In this document: positions 33,458-40,967 of the stretch, piece after piece
How the letters are laid out: every line of letters starts with the position of its first letter
Position numbering within the stretch: the stretch's first letter is position 1
Source: an uncultured Alphaproteobacteria bacterium
GTDB lineage: Bacteria; Pseudomonadota; Alphaproteobacteria; Rhizobiales; Aestuariivirgaceae
Direction of reading: 5' to 3'
Assembly (NCBI GenBank): GCA_937872985.1
Contig: CALMUW010000029.1
Coordinates: 1 to 42,722 of the forward strand
Length of the DNA stretch: 42,722 bases
Notes under the pieces: generated by a model
Database searches by the model: none
What the model saw: the letters and a program-made list of their open reading frames with translations, nothing else
What the model was told of the DNA's origin: nothing
Position numbers and translations under genes: made by a program

Positions 33458-34145
33458 GCGATTTGCCGCCCTGTTGTTGATCCTGGCTCTCGGCGCGGTT
33501 TTCCTGCCGCTGTTCCTTGCCTATCATCCGGACACGAGCCTCAATCCCACGGCACTCTATTATGCCGAGCGCACGGCGCAGGATCTTGGTGCCGCCAACA
33601 TCGTCACCGCCATCGTCGTAACCTATCGCGGCCTCGACACCCTGGGCGAGGTGACGGTGCTCTTCCTGTCGGCGGCCATCGTCGGGCTGGTGCTGGCGCG
33701 CGACCGGCTGACCCCGCGGCCGCACACCCGCGTGCCTGCGGGCGAGCTTCTCACCACCGGCAGCCGTCTTCTGGCACCCCTCATCATGCTGCTGGGCGTT
33801 TATATCTTCAGCAATGGCCACCTGACCCCCGGCGGCGGTTTCCAGGGCGGCGCGGTCATTGCCTCCGGCGTGCTGCTGCTGCTGCTGGCCGACCCCGAAC
33901 GGCGCTTCGGCCATCGCATCATTGGCTTCATCGAGTCGCTCTCCGGCGTGGCCTATGTGCTCATCGGCCTGGCGGGGCTCTATTATGCGGGCGGCTTCCT
34001 CGACAACCGCATTCTGCCCACGGGTCAGGTCGGACAACTGTTCTCGGCCGGGGCCATTCCGCTCATCTATTCACTCATTGGTCTCAAGGTCGGTTCAGAA
34101 TTCTCGTCAATTCTCGCCGACCTGTCGGAAACGGAGGAGTTGTGA
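33450..34145 (+). CDS. Fused MbhE-MrpB (MbhF)-like subunit
   Basis: A 231-residue protein joining two Mrp parts. Residues 1 to about 95 resemble MbhE, the last segment of MrpA, with NIVTAIVVTYRGLDTLGEVTVLF. Residues 100-231 are an MrpB/MnhB domain with NGHLTPGGGFQGGAVIASG and LIGLKVGSEF. As I recall, archaeal mbx/mbs operons also lack a separate E gene because it is joined to F, so this fusion is a shared trait with that group. It belongs to the membrane arm and is coupled to mrpC by a one-base overlap. Confidence 0.85.
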   Translation: MVRRFAALLLILALGAVFLPLFLAYHPDTSLNPTALYYAERTAQDLGAANIVTAIVVTYRGLDTLGEVTVLFLSAAIVGLVLARDRLTPRPHTRVPAGELLTTGSRLLAPLIMLLGVYIFSNGHLTPGGGFQGGAVIASGVLLLLLADPERRFGHRIIGFIESLSGVAYVLIGLAGLYYAGGFLDNRILPTGQVGQLFSAGAIPLIYSLIGLKVGSEFSSILADLSETEEL

Positions 34146-34501
34146 TGGCCCAGATCAGCCTTGCCACCGGCTTCCTGCTCATCCTCATCGGCTTTTACGG
34201 GGCCCTGACCCAGCGCAACCTGATGCGCATGATCGTCGGCTTCACCATCGCCGATTCCGGCGTCAATCTGGTGATCGTCGCCATCGGCTACATGCATGGC
34301 CGCACTGCGCCGATCATCGACAGCACGCTGCCCGCCGGCGAAGCACCGGCCCGGATCATCGATCCCGTGCCGCAGGCGCTGGTGCTCACCGCCATCGTCA
34401 TCGGCGTCGGCGTCACCGCACTGATGCTGGCCTATGCCTATAAACTCTATCAAGCCAAGCGCACTCTGGATATCAGCACGTTCACGGAGCTCAAATGGTG
34501 A
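34145..34501 (+). CDS. mrpC: MrpC/MnhC-family subunit (NuoK-like, MbhG-like)
   Basis: A 118-residue, three-span NuoK homolog: GFYGALTQRNLMRMIVGFTIADSGVNLVIVAIGYMHG and the final span with QALVLTAIVIGVGVTALMLAYAYKLY are typical of MnhC. The segment PIIDSTLPAGEAPARIIDPVPQAL between spans 2 and 3 is the usual MrpC linker. NuoK-type subunits carry conserved acidic residues for ion transfer. ATG 34145 overlaps the upstream stop; its own end overlaps the next start by 7 bases. Confidence 0.92.
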   Translation: MAQISLATGFLLILIGFYGALTQRNLMRMIVGFTIADSGVNLVIVAIGYMHGRTAPIIDSTLPAGEAPARIIDPVPQALVLTAIVIGVGVTALMLAYAYKLYQAKRTLDISTFTELKW

Positions 34502-37500
34502 GCGCCCTCCTTCTCATCGCCCTGCCGCTGGCCGCCGCTTTCCTGCTCGGCCTCATCTCCAACCGGCATATCGCCTATGCCCTGACGCTTGCCGCCATGG
34601 CGGCGGGGGCGGCGGTTTCAGGCTGGTGGGTCTGGCAATTGGGCTGGGCCGGGGCAGTCCCGGTGGACATTCTGACGGCGGGCACGGCACCGCCCTTCGC
34701 CATCAATCTGCGCATGGGCCTGGCGGAATCCGTCCTTGCACTGACGATCACGCTGACCGGGCTGCTCGCCGCCATTTATCTGAAGGACACCCTGCTTGCC
34801 ATCGGCCAGCGCGCCATGGCGGTGGTGATGATCGCGGTCATGGCCTATTGCGGCATCGTCCTCACCCGCGACCTGTTCAACCTCTTTGTGTTTTTCGAAC
34901 TCGCGGCCATTGCCACCGCCGGTCTCATTCTGCTGTCGGACGATGCGCTGGCCCTGGGCGCGGGCTTCAAATACCTCGTGGTGTCACAGATCATTTCCGC
35001 TCTCCTTCTGGTGGGCATCATCTTTGCCTACCATGGCACGGGCAATCTCAACATCGACGGCATGGCCGCCGTCACCATGGGCCGCGTCGGCGGCAGCCTG
35101 GCCATCGCCTTCTTCCTCATCTTCATCGCCATCGTGGCTGAGTTGAAGCCCTTCCCGGCCAATGGCTGGGCGCTGGACATCTATGAATCGGCACATCCCG
35201 CCTTTTCCGCCCTGTTCTCGGCGGCGGCGGGCACGGCGACACTTTATGCCGCCGACAAGCTGCTTGCCATCGGCGGGCCGGCTTTCCTGCCCATGACCAC
35301 GGGCATTGGCGTTCTGACCTTCCTTGCGGGCAATATCCTGGCGCTGCCGCAGCACAATGACCGCCGCCTGCTGGGCTATTCCTCCATCGCGCAGATCGGG
35401 CTGGTGCTTGCCATTGTCGGCCAGCGCGACATTCTGGGCAGTGCCTATTGGTTCGTGGCCTTCGGTATTCTGGTGTCGCACGCCATCGCCAAGGCGGGGC
35501 TTTACTTCCTCTCCGGCATGGTGGTGGAGCGCGGCCTTACGGCCTGGGCGGCCTTGCGCGCCCGGCCGCCGCTGATCTTCGCCTTCGCCACCTTCATTGC
35601 ATTGCTCACCGGCCTGCCGCCCTTCCCCAGTTTCTATGCCAAGTGGGAGTTGGCGCACGCCCTTGCCGCCAATGGCAGGCTGACGCTCCTCGCCGTCATT
35701 CTCTTCGGGGCGCTGGTGGAGGCGGCCTATCTCTTCCGCTGGTTCGGCTATGCCATCAAGCGCGCGGTGCCGGAACAGAAACTGGCCTGCGCCCCGGCCA
35801 AGGGCCTTCCCACCCTCGTGGTGCTGATCGCGGGCTGGGCGCTGGCGTGGCTGTGGGGACGCTTCTCCGGCCAGACCAATCTGCTCATGGGCCTGCCGCT
35901 GCTCTTTGCACTGGCCTTCCTGGTCACCGACCGTCTGCCGGCCTGGGTCAACAACACGCTGGCCATTGCGGGCCTTGTGGCATGGTTTGCCCTGACCTGG
36001 CAGGCCTATGATCCGCTGCGCATGATCTTCGCCGTCATCATGCTGCTGGGCGGAGCGGTCGTGCTGCTCGCCAGCTATCACGTCCATGGCAAGCGCCCCG
36101 GCTTCTACCCTTCCGCCATGCTCATGTATGCGGGCATGGCTCAGCTTCTGCTGGCAGGCAACAGCTTCGATTTCTTCGCCGCCTGGGAAGTGCTCACCGT
36201 CGGCTCCTATTTCCTCATCCTGCGCGGCAAGGACTCCGAGCCCCATGCGCTGTCCTACATCGTCTTTTCGCTGGGGGGCGCCTTCCTGATCCTCGCGGGC
36301 TTTGCCCTCGCCGCCAATGGCGCGCCGGTCATGCCGCTCGGCGGCCTGGCCAGGGTTCCGGCGGCTGTCGCTCCCTGGGTCTTCGTGCTGCTCGCCATCG
36401 GCTTCATGACCAAGACCGCCGCCATCGGCTTGCACATCTGGCTGCCCGGCGCCCACGCCGAAGCCGAAACCGATGTTTCGCCCATGGTCTCCGGCATTCT
36501 CCTGAAGGCCGGTCTCTATGGGCTGGTAGTGGTGCTGCTCACCATGGGGCGCCAGCGTCTCGGCGGCATCGACCTCACCCATGTGCTCCTGTGGATTGCC
36601 GCCCTCACCGCCCTTCTCGGCAATCTCATGGCCATCTTCCAGGAGGACAGCAAGCGGCTCCTCGCCTATTCCTCCATCGGCCAGATGGGCTATGCGCAGT
36701 TCGGTCTTGCCATGATGAACCACCTGGGCTGGCTCATGGCGCTCATGTTCGTCATCAACCACTATGTCTACAAGTCCATGCTCTTTCTTGCGGTGGGCGG
36801 GGTGGCCAAGCGCACCGGCACGCGCGAGATGTATCGCATGGGCGGTCTCATCACGCTCATGCCGCTGTCCTTCATCTCGGTGCTCATCGGCATCATCGCC
36901 ATGTCGGGCGTGCCGCCGCTGTCGGGCTTCGGCGGGCGCTGGATTTTCTACAACGCGCTGCTGACCAGCGATTACCGCCTGCCCATGATCCTGGTGTTCT
37001 TCTCCGGTCCCATTGCCTTCCTTTATCTGTTCCGGCTGATCCACACGATTTTCCTTGGCCAGTTGAAGGACGAGCACCGCCGGGTGAAGGAAGCGCCCTT
37101 CTGGCTGATGGTGCCGCAGATGATCTATGTCGTGATCCTCATCGCGGTCGCCGTGGTGCCGGGCATGGCCCTGCGCCGGGTTGACGAATACATGACCAGG
37201 CTTTTGCCCGCCAATGGCCTGACCTGGGACGGGTTCCGCATCACCAGCGACTATGGCTATTGGGATCCCATGGCCATCATGATCATCGTGGCGGTGATTT
37301 TCGCCACGCTGTTCCTGTGGCTGCTGTTCCTCAACCGCAAGGCCCAGTGGGTGAAGCAGTTCAACATCGCCTATTCGGCGGAACGGCCGTTCCGTCCCGA
37401 AACGACCCATTTTGCCTGGAACTTCTTTGCGCCCTATCGCAAGGCGCTGGGCTTCCTGGTGCAGCCCCTGGCCACCGCCTTCTGGGACACGGTGACCGGA

Positions 37501-37617
37501 TCGCTGCATGCCGGGGCTGATTTCGCGCGCAAACTCTATACCGGCAATGGCCAGACCTACGCCCTGCAGTTCCTGGGCTTTGTTCTGGCTGCCTACCTTC
37601 TGTCGCTGGGGGTCTAA
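34495..37617 (+). CDS. Tandem fusion of two MrpD/NuoN-type antiporter subunits (1040 residues)
   Basis: One open frame holds two complete antiporter-like modules, each usually a separate gene of about 500 residues. Module 1 (about 1-500): Glu135 in VFFELAAIAT, Lys218 in AELKPFPANGW, Lys333 in SHAIAKAGLYFL, but Thr247 where TM8 normally has a lysine. Module 2 (about 505-1040): Glu565 in AAWEVLTVGSY, Lys640 in FMTKTAAIGLHIWLPGAHAEAE, Lys671 in LLKAGLYGL and Lys760 in NHYVYKSMLFL, the full ion-channel set. A C-terminal stretch from about 930 with extra helices recalls the lateral helix of MbhH/HycC. GGAG precedes the ATG. It would pump two ions per turnover. Archaeal mbs encodes the two as H and H'. 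Confidence 0.9.
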   Translation: MVSALLLIALPLAAAFLLGLISNRHIAYALTLAAMAAGAAVSGWWVWQLGWAGAVPVDILTAGTAPPFAINLRMGLAESVLALTITLTGLLAAIYLKDTLLAIGQRAMAVVMIAVMAYCGIVLTRDLFNLFVFFELAAIATAGLILLSDDALALGAGFKYLVVSQIISALLLVGIIFAYHGTGNLNIDGMAAVTMGRVGGSLAIAFFLIFIAIVAELKPFPANGWALDIYESAHPAFSALFSAAAGTATLYAADKLLAIGGPAFLPMTTGIGVLTFLAGNILALPQHNDRRLLGYSSIAQIGLVLAIVGQRDILGSAYWFVAFGILVSHAIAKAGLYFLSGMVVERGLTAWAALRARPPLIFAFATFIALLTGLPPFPSFYAKWELAHALAANGRLTLLAVILFGALVEAAYLFRWFGYAIKRAVPEQKLACAPAKGLPTLVVLIAGWALAWLWGRFSGQTNLLMGLPLLFALAFLVTDRLPAWVNNTLAIAGLVAWFALTWQAYDPLRMIFAVIMLLGGAVVLLASYHVHGKRPGFYPSAMLMYAGMAQLLLAGNSFDFFAAWEVLTVGSYFLILRGKDSEPHALSYIVFSLGGAFLILAGFALAANGAPVMPLGGLARVPAAVAPWVFVLLAIGFMTKTAAIGLHIWLPGAHAEAETDVSPMVSGILLKAGLYGLVVVLLTMGRQRLGGIDLTHVLLWIAALTALLGNLMAIFQEDSKRLLAYSSIGQMGYAQFGLAMMNHLGWLMALMFVINHYVYKSMLFLAVGGVAKRTGTREMYRMGGLITLMPLSFISVLIGIIAMSGVPPLSGFGGRWIFYNALLTSDYRLPMILVFFSGPIAFLYLFRLIHTIFLGQLKDEHRRVKEAPFWLMVPQMIYVVILIAVAVVPGMALRRVDEYMTRLLPANGLTWDGFRITSDYGYWDPMAIMIIVAVIFATLFLWLLFLNRKAQWVKQFNIAYSAERPFRPETTHFAWNFFAPYRKALGFLVQPLATAFWDTVTGSLHAGADFARKLYTGNGQTYALQFLGFVLAAYLLSLGV

Positions 37618-37620
37618 GCC

Positions 37621-38526
37621 ATGGAATTCACCTGGAGCAAAATCCCCTACGCCCTGTTGACGCTGTTCATCGTCGTCAACTTCGGCCTGTTGCAGACGGC
37701 GCTCATCGCCAAGATTGCCGCCCGCGTGGGCCGCCGCCACGGCATTCCCATCTGGCAGAACTATATCGACCTCATCAAGAACTACAGCCTGCGAAGCCAC
37801 ATCAGCCATGGCGTGATGTATTACCTCGGCCCCGTGTTCCGCCTGTCGGGCGGCGTCGGCCTGCTGCTCTTCGTGCCGTCGATCTACGGCTCCACCATGT
37901 TCTCCAACCTGTCCTTCGCGGGCGATCTGATCCTGGCGCTCTACTTCATTTTCTTCGGCACTCTGGGCATGGCGCTCGGGGCGGCGGAGAGCGGCCACCC
38001 CTATTCCGCCATCGGTGTCAGCCGTGGCCTGGCCCAGGTGACGGCGGCGGAACTGCCCATGGCCATGGCGGTGTTCTCGGTGGCGCTGCAATATCACACG
38101 CTGTCGGTCACCGACATCGTGGCGGCCCAGCAGGGCGGTTTCCAGCACTGGACATTATTCACCAATCCGCTCGCGGTGGCGGCGGCCATGCTGTCCTTCC
38201 TCGGCTCCATGATGCGCCCGCCCTTTGACGTGGTGCTGGCACCGCAGGAAATTCCCATTGGTCCGCCCACGGAATATCATTCGTCCTATCTGGCGCTGTT
38301 GCAGACCAACCGGGCGATCTTCCCCATCGCCAAGATCGTCATCTACATGAACCTGTTTTTCGGCGGGGCCACGTCCTGGCCGGTATTCTTCCTCAAGGTC
38401 TTTCTGATTTACATGGTGTCGGTGCTGGTGGGCGTGGTCTTTCCGCGCTTCCGGGTGGAACAGTCCATCCGCTGGTTCCTGACCTGGGCGGTGCCCATCG
38501 GCATCCTGTCCATCCTGGTGGTGTGA
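37621..38526 (+). CDS. NuoH/MbhM-like membrane subunit
   Basis: A 301-residue, eight-span homolog of NuoH, HycD and MbhM, which links the hydrophilic arm to the ion-pumping arm. Signatures are WQNYIDLIKNYSLRS near residue 45, ALGAAESGHPYSAIGVSRG near 118, TAAELPMAMAVFSVALQ near 138 and the loop MRPPFDVVLAPQEIPIGPPTEY near 198, whose acidic residues help form the E-channel. It starts three bases after the fused MrpD gene. It is equally consistent with group 4 hydrogenase or MBS; the NuoD-like neighbour decides against a hydrogenase. Confidence 0.92.
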   Translation: MEFTWSKIPYALLTLFIVVNFGLLQTALIAKIAARVGRRHGIPIWQNYIDLIKNYSLRSHISHGVMYYLGPVFRLSGGVGLLLFVPSIYGSTMFSNLSFAGDLILALYFIFFGTLGMALGAAESGHPYSAIGVSRGLAQVTAAELPMAMAVFSVALQYHTLSVTDIVAAQQGGFQHWTLFTNPLAVAAAMLSFLGSMMRPPFDVVLAPQEIPIGPPTEYHSSYLALLQTNRAIFPIAKIVIYMNLFFGGATSWPVFFLKVFLIYMVSVLVGVVFPRFRVEQSIRWFLTWAVPIGILSILVV

Positions 38527-38533
38527 GATTGTC

Positions 38534-39175
38534 ATGAAACAAGAACTGGAAAAACGGCTGGTCAAGGGCCCCGACGGGGTGGAGTTCGAGGTCGAACCCC
38601 TGCGCGACTATTATTGCGAGGCCAGGCCTTCGGTCCATGCGCCCGCCTATGGCAAGATCATCGAGGACCTGTTCAACTGGGCACGGGCGGAATCCCTGTG
38701 GATCCTGGGTTTCGGCACGGGTTGCGGCGCCATCGAAATGCGACCGCTGATGACGCCGCGTTTCGACGCCTACCGCTATGGTGTGCAGTGGCGGCCCACG
38801 CCGCGCCAGTCCAACCTGTTCATCATCTCGGGCTATCTTTCGGTCAAGACGCTGAAACGCGTCATCCGCTCCTACGAGCAGATGCAGAATCCGAAATATG
38901 TCGTCGGTCTCGGCTCGTGCACCATCAACGGCGGCATGTATTGGGATTCCTACAACACCATCAAGCGCCTCGACGACTATCTGCCGGTCGATCTCTACAT
39001 TGCGGGCTGCATGCCCCGGCCCGAGGCGCTGCTGGCCGGATTCCTCGAACTGAAAAAGCTCATTCGCGCCGGCAAGGGCGAAGGTGCCAACAAATATGCC
39101 CAGAACTTCGACTGGTACAAGGCGAACCAGAAGAAGGTGATCCACGACTGGGACATGCCGGACTACAATTGGTGA
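38534..39175 (+). CDS. NuoB/MbhJ-like Fe-S subunit with altered proximal cluster site
   Basis: A 213-residue homolog of NuoB/MbhJ, which holds the last [4Fe-4S] cluster before the active site. Three cluster cysteines are visible: Cys64 in GFGTGCGAIEM, one in VGLGSCTINGGMY and one in IAGCMPRPEALL. Complex I has two adjacent cysteines at the first site (CC-A-x-E) and hydrogenases have CxxC; here the second is Gly65. Another cysteine (DYYCEAR, residue 28) could compensate. The C-terminal extension from about residue 175 ends KVIHDWDMPDYNW. It is 7 bp after the NuoH-like gene. Confidence 0.9.
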   Translation: MKQELEKRLVKGPDGVEFEVEPLRDYYCEARPSVHAPAYGKIIEDLFNWARAESLWILGFGTGCGAIEMRPLMTPRFDAYRYGVQWRPTPRQSNLFIISGYLSVKTLKRVIRSYEQMQNPKYVVGLGSCTINGGMYWDSYNTIKRLDDYLPVDLYIAGCMPRPEALLAGFLELKKLIRAGKGEGANKYAQNFDWYKANQKKVIHDWDMPDYNW

Positions 39176-39180
39176 CCCCC

Positions 39181-39711
39181 ATGCGGCAACTTCTCGACAG
39201 GCTCAGCCATCTCTTTCCCATTCTCGATGCGCACGAGCAGCGTGATGATCTGTCCTTCATCACGGTGTCCCCCGGCCATGTGCGCGCCCTGCTGCATCAC
39301 CTGCGAGAGCATGAGGGCTGCAATCATCTCGTGCTGCTGACGGCGGTGGACTGGCTGGAGGATGGTCAGTTCCAGCTCACCTATCTGCTGCATGACCGGC
39401 CCCGCGCCCGCGACATCGGTTTGCGCTGTTTTATCGATCGCGGCCACGCCACGATGGAATCGATCCATGACATGTGGCCGGCGGCGGCCACCTATCAGCG
39501 CGAACTCAAGGAGATGTTCGGCATCGACTTTCCCGGCAGCCCGCGCCTCAACGAGCCCTTCATTCTCGAGGGCTGGGTGGAGATTCCGCCCTATCGCCGC
39601 GACTTCGACACCAAGGCCTTCTCGGAGCGCACCTTCAATCATCGGCCGGGCCGGATCACCCATGATCCCGCCTTGCACATGAAACAGAAACTCTATCCGG
39701 ACGAGGCCTGA
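39181..39711 (+). CDS. NuoC/MbhK-like subunit
   Basis: A 176-residue NuoC-type (30 kDa) subunit. The hallmark ERELKEMFGIDFPGSPRL is present as YQRELKEMFGIDF near residue 115, followed by EPFILEGW and PPYRRDFDTKAF. It packs against the NuoD-like subunit in the hydrophilic arm. ATG 39181 follows the NuoB-like stop by 5 bases; a GTG at 39172 overlapping that stop is an alternative. A TGA one base before the next ATG couples it to the NuoD-like gene. Confidence 0.88.
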   Translation: MRQLLDRLSHLFPILDAHEQRDDLSFITVSPGHVRALLHHLREHEGCNHLVLLTAVDWLEDGQFQLTYLLHDRPRARDIGLRCFIDRGHATMESIHDMWPAAATYQRELKEMFGIDFPGSPRLNEPFILEGWVEIPPYRRDFDTKAFSERTFNHRPGRITHDPALHMKQKLYPDEA

Positions 39712-39712
39712 G

Positions 39713-40963
39713 ATGAATTTTCTTCCTCCGGTGCGCAGCACGTTTCTGAAAACCGAGAACGGTGACGCTGACCTGCCCGCGACGCGCGCCGGCTATCATC
39801 CCGATCGCAGCCAGTATCCCGCAGCACGGCCCGATGGCTCGCTCGACATCGACCTCACGTCGGGCAAATACCTGAAGCTGTGGCAGGGACCGCAACATCC
39901 CGGCATCACCGGCAACATGGCGCTGGAACTGACGGTGTGCGGCGACGAGGTCGTGCAGGCCAATACCCATGTGGGCTATCTCCATCGCGGCTTTGAAAAG
40001 CTGATGGAGCGGCGCACCTTCATCCAGTGCTTCCCCATCGTCTGCCGCATCTGCGTGCCGGAGCCGGACTTCAACGAATATTGCTATGGCCGCGCGGTGG
40101 AGGAACTGGCTGGCATCGAAACGCCGGAACGGGCCAAGTGGATCACCGCGCTCATCCTGGAGATGGGGCGCATCAACAGCTACATGATGTATCTCGGCGG
40201 CCAGTCCGGCAGCCTCGGCCAGCCGGTCATCGGGCAATGGACCACCTATGCCCGCGACCTCATGCTCGACCGCTTCGAGGAACTGACGGGCGCGCGCATC
40301 TATCACATGTTCATCATGCCGGGGGGCGTGCGCGACGGCTTGCCCGATGGTTTTGCCGGACGCATGGAAGAGACGCTGCGCACCATCGAAGAAATCATGG
40401 CCGACGTGGAAACCGTGATGTTCCACAATGCCGTGTTCAAGAAGCGCACCGTGGGCCAGGGCATCATCCCCAGGGAATGGATCGACCTCTATGGCGTGAC
40501 GGGGCCAAACGCCCGCGCCGCCGGGGTGGTGAAGGACGTGCGCCGCGACCAGCCCTATCTCATCTATGACAAGCTCGACTTCGAGCCGGTCTTCGGTCGT
40601 GATTCCGACATCTACACGCGGGCCGACGTGCGCCGCCGCGATGTCCACCTCTCCATTGATCTGGTGCGCCAGATGCTGGCGCGCATGCCCATGACGGGAC
40701 CGGTGATGGCGCAGGTGCCCAATGTGCTGCACTGGAAGATTCCGCGCGGCGAGGTCTATGTGCGCGGCGAATGTTCGCGTGGCGAATATGGCTATTATCT
40801 CGTGACCGACGGCAGCGGCTATCCGCGCCGCGTCAATGTGCGCGGTCCCTCCTACACCCATGCGGTGGCGCTGCTGGAGAAGATGATCGTCGGCACCAAC
40901 ATTGCCGATGTGGCAGCGCTGATGGTGTCACTCCACACCTATCCGCCGGAAATCGAGAGGTAA
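39713..40963 (+). CDS. NuoD/MbhL-like catalytic-type subunit lacking NiFe ligands
   Basis: A 416-residue NuoD/hydrogenase-large-subunit homolog. GPQHPGITGNMALEL at residue 59 and HVGYLHRGFEKLMERRTF at 86 are shared by the family. Hydrogenases carry RxCxxC near here and DPCxxC at the C-terminus. By eye, this protein has R112-I-C114 with Glu117 in place of the second cysteine, and the C-terminus SLHTYPPEIER has Tyr410 and Glu413 in place of the last two. So one of four NiFe ligands remains. The complex I quinone tyrosine position is Val115, while the His62 equivalent is kept. It should not be a hydrogenase; its substrate is unknown. Archaeal MbsL has a comparable loss. Confidence 0.9.
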   Translation: MNFLPPVRSTFLKTENGDADLPATRAGYHPDRSQYPAARPDGSLDIDLTSGKYLKLWQGPQHPGITGNMALELTVCGDEVVQANTHVGYLHRGFEKLMERRTFIQCFPIVCRICVPEPDFNEYCYGRAVEELAGIETPERAKWITALILEMGRINSYMMYLGGQSGSLGQPVIGQWTTYARDLMLDRFEELTGARIYHMFIMPGGVRDGLPDGFAGRMEETLRTIEEIMADVETVMFHNAVFKKRTVGQGIIPREWIDLYGVTGPNARAAGVVKDVRRDQPYLIYDKLDFEPVFGRDSDIYTRADVRRRDVHLSIDLVRQMLARMPMTGPVMAQVPNVLHWKIPRGEVYVRGECSRGEYGYYLVTDGSGYPRRVNVRGPSYTHAVALLEKMIVGTNIADVAALMVSLHTYPPEIER

Positions 40964-40967
40964 CGCC

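Noticed and set aside
32124..37617. Ordinary Mrp Na+/H+ antiporter operon
   Set aside because: No full-length MrpA, two MrpD modules fused, and the operon runs on without break into NuoH, B, C, D and I homologs.
34984..38148. A 1054-codon open frame on the minus strand, antisense to the MrpD fusion and the NuoH-like gene
   Set aside because: Its translation is rich in His, Arg, Gln and Glu with no hydrophobic pattern or family motif, as expected from antisense of GC-rich membrane genes. The plus strand has clear conserved proteins.
39713..40963. Group 4 NiFe hydrogenase large subunit
   Set aside because: Only one of the four NiFe-binding cysteines is present; no hydrogenase maturation genes are seen in the window.
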